Of a stretch of 64,000 nt of DNA, positions 39,702-48,402 are shown piece after piece (position 1 is the stretch's first letter; each line of letters opens with the position of its first letter). Origin of the DNA: a virus. The position numbers and the translations under genes were made by a program. Where the stretch lies: IMG/VR virus record IMGVR_UViG_3300032053_004772, positions 1 through 64,000 of that record, one strand, 5' to 3'. The notes beneath the pieces are model-generated. The model did no database searches. It had not been told where the DNA came from and saw nothing but the letters and a program-made list of their open reading frames with translations.

Positions 39702-42548
39702 ATGGCGATCACCAGACTAGCCGGCGCCTGGGCTAATGGATCTATTTCCTGCACTCCATCCTTGCCCTCAACTCCACAGGCGGGGGACCTCCACGTCATC
39801 TACATCGGCGGCAAGCCCTATAGCATCACGATTGCCGAGCTGGCCGGCTGGACTCTCATCCCTGGAACCGACGGGCAGAACGGCACGGTAGCGAGCGGTA
39901 CGGATGTTGGCTCGGTTCGGTGGGCGGCATTTTACCGATATTGGCAGTCGGGCGACGATGAAACGCCGACCTTCACAGTCACCGGAGGGAACGTAGTCCT
40001 TGGGGTGGCTGTACGTTTCCGCCCGACGGCTGGCTATAGCATCGATACGCCCGTAGGCTGCAAGGGCTGGGATAACACCAGCGGACTCGATTACTTGGCG
40101 ACGATGGACGCCAACCCGGGGATCACCACCGCCGATGTCTTGAACAACTTCACTACAATCGCAGGAAACAACGCGACTTTCACCGTCCCAACGATCACAG
40201 CAACCGGGGCCACGATAGGAGCGGTCACCGAGAGTCCGGCGACGGAAGGCACTACCACCACCGGGAACGACCTGGAGGCTTCCGCGTCCACCGCCGTGGT
40301 TTCTTCGGGAAACGCATCCGCCGCGCCTGTGGTGGGCTGGACTCTTGTTTCCGCATCGCAGACCGGAGGCGGGGCATTTGTTCGAGTCCGAGAAATTCTA
40401 ATTCTAATTTATGCCGGTTCTGGCAAGATTCAAACGTCAGGTAGTGCTACTGTTACTACTACTGCTGATTATACCTTCGCTGCTTCAGGGAAGATTCAGA
40501 CTTCTGGTTCAGGAGCTTCATCTCTTTCGCAAACTGTTAATCTCGCGGTATTACAGGGTGCGGGAACCTTCTACGGTACACTTCAATCGGTTCAAGTTAG
40601 CGTTACTCTTGATCAATCAGCTCCGATTGCTGGCGGTGGTACACTTCAAACGCCAACTGTTGAGATTGAGACTGCATACGTCTACGGTGGATCCGGTCAG
40701 ATCCGAGCGTCAGGTGCAGGTTCAGCAATCCTTTCGAGTATCTACGAAGTAAGTGGTCAAGGTCTGATAAGCACTTCCGGTGCTGCTACTACTCTTTGCA
40801 CGGCAATCTTTTCTGAGACAGGATCCGGTATAATTCAAACTAGCGGCGCAGGAAGTTTCACTTTTTCTTCTATTTTCGTTCATTCGAGTGAAGGAACTAT
40901 TCTCATATCTGGAAGTGCAGACTGTTCTTTCGTCGGAGAGAATAGTCAGATTGGTTCCGGATTAGTTGAAGTTAGCGGTACTGCGGCAGTTTCCGTATCT
41001 GCTATCATTAATCTAGAGACACTTCTGAGTGGCGGAACCTTCTATGGTACGCTACAATCGGTACAGATTAGTGTCACTCTTGATCAATCTAATCCTTTAC
41101 CTGGCGGCGGTACACTTTACGCTCCTGCGGCTGAGATTACAGGATATACCTACGTTGGATCTGGCAAGATTCAGACGTCAGGTAGTGCCTCAGCATCTGT
41201 TGAGAGTGAGGCTACTTGTGTAGGATCCGGTAAGATTCAACTCTCTGGTTCCGCTATCGTAAACCTCTCTGCTATCGTCAATTTAGCGGCACTGCAAGGA
41301 ATCGGAACCTTCTACGGTACTGTAGTCGGAATCGATATCGATCTTTCTGCTGATGGTCCTTTGACCGGTGGTGGTACTCTACACGCATTAACCGTTGAGA
41401 TTAGTAAGAGTCTGGTAGGTTCTGGTCTTGTTCGTATACAAGGAGCAGGTGTATGCTCGTTCACTTCAATCTACGCTGTATCTGGCGGCGGTTTAATTCA
41501 GGTTCAAGGAACGAGTCCTTCGCTGTATGTTCCGGATTTTACTCAAATAGGTTCTGGTCTTGTTCAGCTTCTCGGAAGCGCTGCCACTGAGATTGGTCAG
41601 AAGTTCTTCCTCTTCTCTAGCAGCGGACTTATATCCGTTACCGGGAGTGCGGATATCTTCGTATCCGGAGATAACTCTCAGGTTGGATCAGGCCTTGTAA
41701 GTCTGTCGGGTTCCGCTGCTAGCGAAATTGGTATCGCTCACTTTATCTACACACCTACCGGTCTAATTGTACTCTCCGGTGTCGGTGCGTCTCAGCAAGT
41801 GCACACTTTCTTAGTGAGTGGATCCGGACTCGTTCAAGCGTTGGGTCAAGCGGTATCAGAGTATACTCATACGTTCTCGCAGATCGGTTCTGGTTTAGTT
41901 CAGTTACTGGGGTCTGCTGTCACACTAATCGGTTCGAAGGACTTCGTCTACACCGGTTCCGGTTTGATCTCATTACTCGGGGCTGCTGAGTATCAGCTCT
42001 CGGGAATAACGGTATATTCCGGAAGTGGTCTAATTCGTCTTTCCGGAACCGCTTTGACTGAGTATTCGACGATTATGAGCTTCATCGGTAGCGGTTTAGC
42101 TCGTCTGCAAGGATCAGGGATTGGTGTACAGACGTTTGTCTATCCGTTTAGTGGATCGGGACAGATACGCACTTTCGGATCAGGACAGATTGATTACACG
42201 AAGATCTTTGAGGTCGCTGGTACCGGGTTGATACAACTTCTCGGTGGATCTTCGTCTCTTTATACCGCAATCTTCTCAGCTGACGGTAGCGGTATCTTCA
42301 TAGTAACCGGAACGTTCGATGCGTATGCCGCCTTAAGAGAATACGAGTGCATTTTCCAGGGAGTTATCTCTGTAAGCGGTGCTGCGGAAGTTACGGTGTT
42401 ATATCCTCCAACGGTAGAGTTGTGGTTCTATACTCCAGTAACGACCGTTGCAGAAATTCAATCTCGTGTTACAACGCTGATGAAGCTTTTCACGAAGGTT
42501 TCTAAGCAAGTGGACGTAGATACTAAGATCGAGGTGAGGCATGGCTGA
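39702..42548 (+). CDS. Repeat-rich tail fibre, 948 aa
   Basis: The N-terminal ~230 residues are a globular beta domain encoded by distinctly GC-richer DNA. From about residue 236, roughly two dozen 22-residue repeats follow with the consensus GSG(L/K)(I/V)Q.(S/L)GSA. They are interrupted three times by a ~45-residue insert (GTFYGTLQSVQVSVTLDQS... GGGTL). This predicts a long solenoid or beta-helical shaft. The final ~50 residues are helical and may contact other proteins. The compositional break near 40400 suggests that head and shaft come from different sources. Confidence 0.7.
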   Translation: MAITRLAGAWANGSISCTPSLPSTPQAGDLHVIYIGGKPYSITIAELAGWTLIPGTDGQNGTVASGTDVGSVRWAAFYRYWQSGDDETPTFTVTGGNVVLGVAVRFRPTAGYSIDTPVGCKGWDNTSGLDYLATMDANPGITTADVLNNFTTIAGNNATFTVPTITATGATIGAVTESPATEGTTTTGNDLEASASTAVVSSGNASAAPVVGWTLVSASQTGGGAFVRVREILILIYAGSGKIQTSGSATVTTTADYTFAASGKIQTSGSGASSLSQTVNLAVLQGAGTFYGTLQSVQVSVTLDQSAPIAGGGTLQTPTVEIETAYVYGGSGQIRASGAGSAILSSIYEVSGQGLISTSGAATTLCTAIFSETGSGIIQTSGAGSFTFSSIFVHSSEGTILISGSADCSFVGENSQIGSGLVEVSGTAAVSVSAIINLETLLSGGTFYGTLQSVQISVTLDQSNPLPGGGTLYAPAAEITGYTYVGSGKIQTSGSASASVESEATCVGSGKIQLSGSAIVNLSAIVNLAALQGIGTFYGTVVGIDIDLSADGPLTGGGTLHALTVEISKSLVGSGLVRIQGAGVCSFTSIYAVSGGGLIQVQGTSPSLYVPDFTQIGSGLVQLLGSAATEIGQKFFLFSSSGLISVTGSADIFVSGDNSQVGSGLVSLSGSAASEIGIAHFIYTPTGLIVLSGVGASQQVHTFLVSGSGLVQALGQAVSEYTHTFSQIGSGLVQLLGSAVTLIGSKDFVYTGSGLISLLGAAEYQLSGITVYSGSGLIRLSGTALTEYSTIMSFIGSGLARLQGSGIGVQTFVYPFSGSGQIRTFGSGQIDYTKIFEVAGTGLIQLLGGSSSLYTAIFSADGSGIFIVTGTFDAYAALREYECIFQGVISVSGAAEVTVLYPPTVELWFYTPVTTVAEIQSRVTTLMKLFTKVSKQVDVDTKIEVRHG
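40411..42400 (+). repeat. 22-residue repeat array in the fibre gene
   Basis: About 24 degenerate repeats of ~66 bp encoding GSGLIQ-type units, with three longer inserts near 40555, 41035 and 41305. Divergence between copies suggests the array is old compared with the 135-bp repeats at 31518. Confidence 0.75.
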
Positions 42549-42852
42549 ACTATTTCAAGATGGTCAAATCTATAAGAATCAAACGAAACTTCGTATTCGA
42601 TGTGAGTGCGGCGATATTCTTGGAGCAGCTTCGGCTCTTGTGGGTTTTAAGGATCCAGACGGCCTCTTCGGTTCGTGGACAGGTGTAATCGAGGATATGA
42701 CACCGACTGGACATGTGTATAAGGATATTACCGCGACTGGGCAACTAAACGTGAGTGGGGAGTGGAGATTCTGGCCTATCGTCACGTTTAGTGATGGAGG
42801 TGTTGCGCCAGGTAAGGCGATCAGGTTAAGGATCTACGATCAGGGGGAGTAA
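42541..42852 (+). CDS. Small fibre-associated protein, 103 aa
   Basis: Overlaps the end of the fibre gene by eight bases. The 103-residue beta-sandwich-like protein (YKDITATGQLNVSGEWRFWP, SDGGVAPGKAIRLRIYD) looks like an immunoglobulin-type module, as found in tail-tip accessory subunits. Possibly a cap or adaptor for the fibre. No enzyme motif. Confidence 0.6.
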   Translation: MAELFQDGQIYKNQTKLRIRCECGDILGAASALVGFKDPDGLFGSWTGVIEDMTPTGHVYKDITATGQLNVSGEWRFWPIVTFSDGGVAPGKAIRLRIYDQGE

Positions 42853-42859
42853 TACCTCT

Positions 42860-43465
42860 ATGGGAAAGATTCTGTTCATCGGGGCTCACACAGATGACGT
42901 GGAATTCGGTTGCGGTGGTACAATCGCAAAGATGATCGAGCGCGGAGAGGAAGTATCTGTCGCTGCTCTCTCTTGGGGATCCTCTCTGTATCCTGAGATG
43001 CACCTAGATCAGGAGTTTCAGAACTCGATGCAGATTTTCGGTGTGAAGGCGACGTTTCTAGGAGACTATCAGATTCGTCTCTTTCCACTTAGTCGACATA
43101 AGATTCTGCAGCATTTGCTGCTAACTCGAGAGCAGGTGCAGCCGGACGTTGTGTTCTTTCCATCCGTTGTCGATATACATCAAGATCATCAGACAGTTTA
43201 TCAAGAGAGTCTTCGAGCGTTTAAGAGAGTCACACACTTCAACTACGAGTTGTTCTGGAACTGTCCAGACTTTCACCCTCAGTACTACGTCGAGTTGAGC
43301 GAGGAGAACTTCACGACTAAAGTGAGAGCGCTGGAGTGTTACGTCTCACAGAAGAATCGTGACTACTTTGATCTGCACAAGATTCGGGTGTGGGCTGAGT
43401 TTCGAGGAGCACAAGTAGGTAAGCAACTTGCCGAAGCGTTTGAAGTAGGAAAGCTTCTCGGATGA
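42860..43465 (+). CDS. PIG-L/LmbE-family deacetylase
   Basis: A 201-residue metal-dependent N-deacetylase. AHTDDVEFGCGGT at residues 8-20 is the family form of the metal-binding AHPDDE motif (with Thr for Pro and Val-Glu following), and DIHQDHQTVY near residue 100 supplies further ligands. Family members remove acetyl groups from GlcNAc-type sugars and related molecules. First of three coupled enzymes with an ATP-grasp and a PHP protein, so it may prepare a free amine that is then ligated. Confidence 0.8.
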   Translation: MGKILFIGAHTDDVEFGCGGTIAKMIERGEEVSVAALSWGSSLYPEMHLDQEFQNSMQIFGVKATFLGDYQIRLFPLSRHKILQHLLLTREQVQPDVVFFPSVVDIHQDHQTVYQESLRAFKRVTHFNYELFWNCPDFHPQYYVELSEENFTTKVRALECYVSQKNRDYFDLHKIRVWAEFRGAQVGKQLAEAFEVGKLLG

Positions 43466-44520
43466 AACTGCCTCGAGTCTTAATCACGGGGGTAGGTGCT
43501 CCCGGTACTAGGGGTACGATCTTCTGTCTTCAGAAGAACTTCGATCGGCAGAAGGTGTTTATCCTTGGTACAGACTCCGACGTTAGCGCAGTAGGTCGAC
43601 ACTTTGTGGATAGGTTCTTCACGATTCCGTATGCTGAGACTGGAATGCGATATCTGAAAGCTCTGCAGGAGTTATGTGAAGAGCATCGAGTTGACGTGAT
43701 ACTTCCTCAGAACACTGCGGAGTTGCTCATCCTTGCCTGTCATCGAGAGTCATTCAAAAGAACTCGCATCTGTGTTTCTAGCGGTGATGCGATCTGTAAG
43801 TCGAACCACAAGATTCGACTGTTACAGGAGTTTCAGAGGGCGAGTCTTCCTTTTCCGACGTACACAGTTGTTACAAATGAAGCCGAGTTGATACAGGGTT
43901 TAGCCGGATTAAGCTACCCGAGAGAGCAAGTCGTAGTAAAGATTCCAGACGGTTCTGGAGGAAGAGGTGTTCGAATTATTTCGTCTCGACCTTATAACTG
44001 GCACAGTTTCGTGCATGAGAAGCCGAACGCTCTAGAGTGGAACTTAGATCAGCTACTTAAAGTTGCGCGTGAAGGTTTTCCTTCTCCTCTCTTACTAACA
44101 GAGTACCTTCCTGGGAGAGAGTACTCTGTTGACGTGTTTAGAGGACTGAGTACAGAGATTGCGATACCTCGAGTTCGACTACGAATCCGTAGTGGTATCA
44201 CGTTTGACACTGAGATCGTTCGGCACGAAGAGATCGAGCGACAGTCTTTGATTGCTGCTCGTGCAATCGATCTTCGGTACGCGTTCGGCTTTCAGTTTCG
44301 AGAGAATGCTCAAGGTAAAGCGCGTGTCATAGAATGCAATCCGAGAGTGCAGGGTACGATGGTAGCCAGTTACTTTGCAGGTGCAAACATTCCGTGGATG
44401 GCAATACGAGAGGCTCTCGGTCTTACGCAGCATCCAGAGGTTCAGATTCAGACTGCGCGTTTCACTCGATATTGGGGAGGAGTTGGACTTGTCCACAACG
44501 AACGGCCGATCAGTATCTAG
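43462..44520 (+). CDS. ATP-grasp ligase (carbamoyl-phosphate-synthase-like)
   Basis: A 352-residue protein with an N-terminal pre-ATP-grasp Rossmann part (VLITGVGAPGTRGT). The ATP-grasp domain proper follows: VVVKIPDGSGGRGVRII (glycine-rich loop), LLTEYLPGREYSVDVF and VIECNPRVQGTM with the Mg2+-binding Glu/Asn. The class forms an amide or peptide bond through an acylphosphate. It overlaps the deacetylase by four bases. Likely substrates are a sugar amine or peptide, but none is proven. Confidence 0.82.
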   Translation: MKLPRVLITGVGAPGTRGTIFCLQKNFDRQKVFILGTDSDVSAVGRHFVDRFFTIPYAETGMRYLKALQELCEEHRVDVILPQNTAELLILACHRESFKRTRICVSSGDAICKSNHKIRLLQEFQRASLPFPTYTVVTNEAELIQGLAGLSYPREQVVVKIPDGSGGRGVRIISSRPYNWHSFVHEKPNALEWNLDQLLKVAREGFPSPLLLTEYLPGREYSVDVFRGLSTEIAIPRVRLRIRSGITFDTEIVRHEEIERQSLIAARAIDLRYAFGFQFRENAQGKARVIECNPRVQGTMVASYFAGANIPWMAIREALGLTQHPEVQIQTARFTRYWGGVGLVHNERPISI

Positions 44521-45130
44521 CGTTTTCGGTAGGAGATACCTGTTTCATGTACACTCTCAGTTTGCAGATGGATCGGCTTCCGTGGAGGACTACCTTCGAC
44601 TCGCACAAGCGCACGATCTAGAGACCGTCACGATTTTGGAACATGCACGTCGCATACCGTCTTACAGTGTACAGCGATATGCAGACACCATTCGAGAGAC
44701 CTCGAATCGGTTAGGGATCAGAGCGCTAGTAGGATTTGAGGTTAAGCTGGATTCGGATGGTTCGTTGGACATCAACGATGAGACACTGGCTCTCGCGGAT
44801 GTAGTGGGATTAGCGGTTCACAAGTTTCCGAATGACTTCATGATGTTTATGAAGGCGTTCTCCTCGGTACTACGATTGTGCAGCGACAAGATTCGAGTGT
44901 GGGTTCATCCGGGACTATGGTTCGTTCGGAGGGGAATTCTCGAGGAGAAGTTTTTGGTGTATACAGCGATGTTGAATATCGCTGTAAGTGAGGGTTGGTT
45001 TATAGAGTACAATCTGAAGTACAACTTGATCCCGAGATCGTGGCGGAAACTTGTACATCGGAGTAAGTTGGTAACCGGCGTTGATGCTCACTCTATAGAT
45101 GATGTAAGAAAGCATATTCATCTACTATAG
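44489..45130 (+). CDS. PHP-domain metal-dependent phosphoesterase
   Basis: Start set at TTG 44489 because GGGGAGG lies eight bases upstream; an upstream in-frame ATG would overlap the ATP-grasp gene heavily. The 213-residue product opens with FHVHSQFADGSAS, the PHP motif 1 (normally DLHxHTxxSDG), and has VGFEVKL, VWVHPG and a final GVDAHS, matching later metal ligands. Such proteins hydrolyse phosphoesters or phosphates of nucleosides and sugars. Last gene before terminator T45183. Confidence 0.7.
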   Translation: MSTTNGRSVSSVFGRRYLFHVHSQFADGSASVEDYLRLAQAHDLETVTILEHARRIPSYSVQRYADTIRETSNRLGIRALVGFEVKLDSDGSLDINDETLALADVVGLAVHKFPNDFMMFMKAFSSVLRLCSDKIRVWVHPGLWFVRRGILEEKFLVYTAMLNIAVSEGWFIEYNLKYNLIPRSWRKLVHRSKLVTGVDAHSIDDVRKHIHLL

Positions 45131-45182
45131 CTCTTTATAACTTATCTCTCAGTGGCTTGTACTATTATTACCGGGAGAAACT

Positions 45183-45213
45183 CAGAGATGTTAACAAACA
45201 TCTCTGTTTTTTT
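45183..45213 (+). terminator. Strong intrinsic terminator before P2
   Basis: A perfect 10-bp stem (45183-45192 with 45197-45206, CAGAGATGTT against its complement) closed by an AACA tetraloop and followed by seven T residues. It ends the late transcript. The rest of the gap 45131-45452 holds promoter P2 and a stretch 45214-45340 that may be a decayed gene. Confidence 0.93.
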
Positions 45214-45381
45214 GGTTATCGGGTGAGGGATCGTCTCGGTAATATCTTCGTGGTACAAAAAGTGAATGTGTCGGGTCGCTCTATTCACCTTGAATTGCTA
45301 AAGCCAGGGTGTTACTATGGTAAATATAAATATAGCGGTTTCGATAGAAAACTTAGAAAAAATAAAAATAATTCTTCTTTT

Positions 45382-45442
45382 CCTCTTGATTTTTCTTTCA
45401 ATCTATATTATAATATAATTGTAGACTAAGAAGAAAGAGAAG
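45382..45442 (+). promoter_or_regulatory. Promoter P2 (sigma70-like), copy of P1
   Basis: TTGATT at 45386-45391, 17-bp spacer, TATAAT at 45409-45414. The 61 bases 45382-45442 are identical to 6336-6396. It drives the amidoligase operon and lies directly downstream of a terminator. Confidence 0.9.
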
Positions 45443-45452
45443 AGGGAGAGCG

Positions 45453-46340
45453 ATGAAGGTAGAGTTCAACAAAGATAGGACGTTCGGAGTAGAGTTCGAA
45501 GTGATCGGAAACTACGACGCTGCGCGCTATCAAGTGTTGCAAGGGATCAAGAAACTCTATCGGGAAGGGCGCATCACTCACGACGTTGAGGATATCGGTT
45601 GCTACGAGCACACAGGAAGCGGGAACGTTAAGTGGGTTATTAAGAACGACACCAGCTTACACGGACACGACAGGGTCGGGTTCGAGGTGGTTACGCCGGT
45701 CCTTAAGGGGTTGGAGGGACTGTACGAGCTCGAGCAAGTAGCAAAGGTGCTTAACAAGCACTCGCACATAGAGCAGTGCTGCGGTGGGCACGTACATCAC
45801 GGTGTGAGCGATCTCAATAAGCAGGCGTTCAAGAACCTATACGGTCTGATGAAGAAGTACGAGAGAGTGGTGGACTACTTCGTAGCACCCAGCCGGAGAC
45901 GCAATCAGTATTGCAGCCACCTTCCAGAGGCGGACGTGTTTTTCAGAGACACCAGTGCAGAGCGGCTCTATCATCAGTACGATGCCGAGCGGTTCTATCG
46001 AGCAGTGATTAGCAGGCTCGGGCGGAGAGCAGTGAACTTCAGCTCCTATGCGATCAGAGGAACGATAGAGTTTCGGCAGCACCAGGGGACGGTGGACTTT
46101 GTGAAGATCAAGCAGTGGATCACTCTGACGCAGGCGTTTATTGAGACGGCCAAGCGGAGGAGCAGTGTTCAGTATCAGGTGCGCGACGCACTCTCGATCG
46201 ACAATCTCTTTGCGGATCTCAATTGGGTGAAGGTCTCTGTGACGGACGAGATCAGTGAGGAGATCGTTCAGGCGCGGACGTTCCTGCGGGAGCGCTATCG
46301 GACGTTCAGGCAGGCCGGCGCGACAGAAGCGGTCGCGTAA
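45453..46340 (+). CDS. Amidoligase-family enzyme
   Basis: A 295-residue protein matching the phage/bacterial amidoligase (COOH-NH2 ligase, glutamine-synthetase-like) family: the opening TFGVEFEVIG strand, CGGHVHHGV in the middle and YAIRGTIEFRQHQGTVD near residue 205, where conserved Glu, His and Arg would bind metal and ATP. These enzymes join a carboxylate to an amine. It is first under promoter P2 and sits two genes from a class II glutamine amidotransferase, an association known for this family. Substrate unknown. Confidence 0.82.
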   Translation: MKVEFNKDRTFGVEFEVIGNYDAARYQVLQGIKKLYREGRITHDVEDIGCYEHTGSGNVKWVIKNDTSLHGHDRVGFEVVTPVLKGLEGLYELEQVAKVLNKHSHIEQCCGGHVHHGVSDLNKQAFKNLYGLMKKYERVVDYFVAPSRRRNQYCSHLPEADVFFRDTSAERLYHQYDAERFYRAVISRLGRRAVNFSSYAIRGTIEFRQHQGTVDFVKIKQWITLTQAFIETAKRRSSVQYQVRDALSIDNLFADLNWVKVSVTDEISEEIVQARTFLRERYRTFRQAGATEAVA

Positions 46341-46345
46341 GGAGG

Positions 46346-46582
46346 ATGAAGTTGAAGATTCGGTGGAAAGATCATACGATCAAAGGTACGCCAGAGGAGA
46401 TCGTGCGAACGTTGAGAACGGAGATTGCTTGGGACGCACCAAAGACGGATCAGAGGTATATGAACGAGGTTGCCGATCGGGTGCTCTATTTGTACGGAAT
46501 GATGATACCGACCGACGATCCAGAGGAGTTTCTGCAGGCGCTGGCAGCGATCCAAGAGGTGAAAGTGAAGGAGGACGAGTAG
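46346..46582 (+). CDS. Small acidic protein between amidoligase and GATase
   Basis: A 78-residue protein. AGGAGG abuts ATG 46346 too closely, so TTG 46352 (76 aa) is the likelier start. Acidic, helical, ending in KVKEDE, with W and G near the start. It has no recognised fold, but its position and high acidity make it a candidate acceptor or carrier for the amidoligase (inference). Confidence 0.6.
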   Translation: MKLKIRWKDHTIKGTPEEIVRTLRTEIAWDAPKTDQRYMNEVADRVLYLYGMMIPTDDPEEFLQALAAIQEVKVKEDE

Positions 46583-47338
46583 ATGTGCGGAATCACTGGC
46601 TTTGTTAAGACCGCCGATCGAACGTACGCAACTGAGCCGGTGCTGCGCTCCGTGTTTGAGGTGATGCAGATTCGTGGAGAGCACGCTAGTGGAATCGCTG
46701 CGTTGATGGGAAGCAAGAAGAAGCGAGAGATCGGAGTTGCTAAGGGTAACGTTCCGTCGACCGAGTTCGTACAGAGAGACGAGTGGAAGGAGTTCGTTCC
46801 TCGCGCGAACGTGCTGATCGCGCATACGAGATACGCTGTCTACGGGAATCCGTCCGACAACATTAACAACCATCCGCACAGCACCGACGACTACAAGTAC
46901 TCGTTGATCCACAACGGAATAGTGCACGATCGACCTAAGAGCGTTCGAGGGTTGCTTAAGAGCAAATGTGACTCTGAGATACTCTTACGGTTGCTCGAAA
47001 AGAACGGAGTTGTGAAGGGATTCCGAAAGATCGCGCATATGAAGCGTTCCTCTGTAGCAGTGCTAGTGATCAAGGCCGACACTGGAGTACTTTATGCGTA
47101 TCGGAACGAACACTCGCCGCTGGTGTACTGCGATCTGACGACCGAGATCGGAGGGTTGCTCTTTGCTAGCACGGCCGAGTTGATGGTAGAAGGTATTCGA
47201 AAGGCCGGATTCGATTTCGGAGATATCGAACGGCGCTGTGCTCCTATAATTCCAAACGTGGTGTACGCGTTCACAACTAAGCGCAGGTATCCGAAGACGA
47301 AAGTTCTTACGGAGAGCGTTGTTCAGACAGTGACGTAG
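46583..47338 (+). CDS. Class II glutamine amidotransferase (stand-alone)
   Basis: A 251-residue Ntn-hydrolase amidotransferase domain. It begins MCGITGF, whose Cys2 becomes the N-terminal nucleophile, and has IAHTRYAVYG, NNHPH, YSLIHNGIVHD and CDSEILLRLL in family order. It releases ammonia from glutamine for a partner. No synthase or phosphosugar domain is attached, so a partner is needed. Candidates are the adjacent amidoligase or QueC, since archaeal GAT-QueC fusions use this domain type to make archaeosine. Confidence 0.9.
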   Translation: MCGITGFVKTADRTYATEPVLRSVFEVMQIRGEHASGIAALMGSKKKREIGVAKGNVPSTEFVQRDEWKEFVPRANVLIAHTRYAVYGNPSDNINNHPHSTDDYKYSLIHNGIVHDRPKSVRGLLKSKCDSEILLRLLEKNGVVKGFRKIAHMKRSSVAVLVIKADTGVLYAYRNEHSPLVYCDLTTEIGGLLFASTAELMVEGIRKAGFDFGDIERRCAPIIPNVVYAFTTKRRYPKTKVLTESVVQTVT

Positions 47339-47349
47339 GAGGTGAGGTG

Positions 47350-47547
47350 ATGAGCTTTCGCTGTGAAATCTGTAAGCAACCACAACCGGATCATACGAAG
47401 CCGGTTCGGGTTGTCACAGAAGAGAGAGAGAAGATCTATCCTCCGAGATATCGGAGTGATAGAACTCTCATCGATGAGGGTGGGGTTGGTACAGAGATCG
47501 TAAAGGAAAAGAGTCTCTGTCAACCTTGTGCGAGGAGGTTACAGTAG
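47350..47547 (+). CDS. Small zinc-finger-like protein, 65 aa
   Basis: ATG 47350 follows AGGAGG. Two CxxC pairs (CEIC at 6-9 and CQPC near the end) flank a charged middle and should bind one zinc. It overlaps the next start by one base. Function unknown, possibly DNA or protein binding. Confidence 0.65.
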   Translation: MSFRCEICKQPQPDHTKPVRVVTEEREKIYPPRYRSDRTLIDEGGVGTEIVKEKSLCQPCARRLQ

Positions 47548-48338
47548 TGAACGAACACGACTTCGAGGTGGTACGAGAGCCACTGCCTCTCTCGGACGGA
47601 ATCGACACTATGCACGACGCGATTGTGAGAGCTGACAATCGCACTGTAATGGGTGTTGTATCACGTGACTATCAGCTCGTGAAGCACGTTGAGGCAATCG
47701 ACTTTGTGCGGTCGATGTTTCCGGCAGAGACGTACAAGACGCAGGAGAAGATCGTTAGCTACGCCGGTGGTAAGAGGCTCGATTACACTCTCACGCTACC
47801 GACGATGCGCGCTCTAGTGGTTGGAGAGGAGTTCGATCCGATGATCACGGTGAGGAACTCCTACGATCTTTCCAGCTCGTTCTCACTGTGGTTCGGAGTC
47901 AAGAAGCTCTCGTGTGAGAACGGAGCGTACGTTACAAAGAGAGCGTATGCGGTGCGTCTTAATCACGCGTATCACAACATCGAGTTCGATCGGATCCGAC
48001 AACCAGTACTGACCAAGCTTGAGACTGTGGTAAGTCGTCTCTCCGATCGGTTGTCACAGATGGGCACCAAAGACGGTCTTGCGTATCTCGTACCTTTCAT
48101 CTTTGAGAGCGTCGTTGCTACGAAGTACAAAGAAGCGGTTCTCGCAGTTGAAGAGATGCGAGGCAAGATCGAGGTCGTTCGGGACGATCAGGATCGGATC
48201 ACGGAGATCAAACCGACTAGGGATCTGTTGACGGCCTACGTGGTGTGGAACGCTCTAACGTTCGTCGCGACACACAAGGTCGAGGCGATGCAGGTTCGGC
48301 GAGATATAGACGCGGAGATCGCGCGACTCTTCTTTTAG
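47547..48338 (+). CDS. DUF932-family phage/plasmid protein
   Basis: A 263-residue protein starting at GTG 47547, where GAGGAGG gives good spacing. The start LPLSDGI, GVVSRDYQLVKH, the middle GEEFDPMITVRNSYDLSSSFSLWFG and the cysteine-containing LSCENGAYV match the DUF932 family of phages and plasmids, seen near recombination and anti-restriction genes. Its exact biochemical role is not established. It precedes a hairpin that may weaken transcription. Confidence 0.75.
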   Translation: MNEHDFEVVREPLPLSDGIDTMHDAIVRADNRTVMGVVSRDYQLVKHVEAIDFVRSMFPAETYKTQEKIVSYAGGKRLDYTLTLPTMRALVVGEEFDPMITVRNSYDLSSSFSLWFGVKKLSCENGAYVTKRAYAVRLNHAYHNIEFDRIRQPVLTKLETVVSRLSDRLSQMGTKDGLAYLVPFIFESVVATKYKEAVLAVEEMRGKIEVVRDDQDRITEIKPTRDLLTAYVVWNALTFVATHKVEAMQVRRDIDAEIARLFF

Positions 48339-48354
48339 GAAGAGGGTTACCTTT

Positions 48355-48380
48355 GCCGGTCTTTGTGAGAGACCGGCTTT
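48355..48380 (+). terminator. Hairpin, weak terminator or attenuator
   Basis: A perfect 8-bp GC stem (GCCGGTCT 48355-48362 with AGACCGGC 48370-48377) but only three T residues after it. It lies 16 bases past the DUF932 stop and before a small membrane peptide gene, so it may attenuate rather than end transcription. Confidence 0.5.
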
Positions 48381-48402
48381 GGGAACTGGTGAAGGAGGAA
48401 CT

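Noticed and set aside
39661-39702. Thirteen-codon ORF (MMIIFIARASRGV) before the fibre gene
   Set aside because: Too short and without a ribosome site. Its sequence is the leader of the fibre gene.
45157-45429. 90-codon ORF spanning terminator and promoter P2
   Set aside because: It would have to be translated through a perfect terminator hairpin and the promoter, and has no ribosome site. Treated as a possible gene remnant only.
46295-46927. 210-codon open frame on the minus strand
   Set aside because: Antisense to the amidotransferase gene and its neighbour, with no ribosome site.
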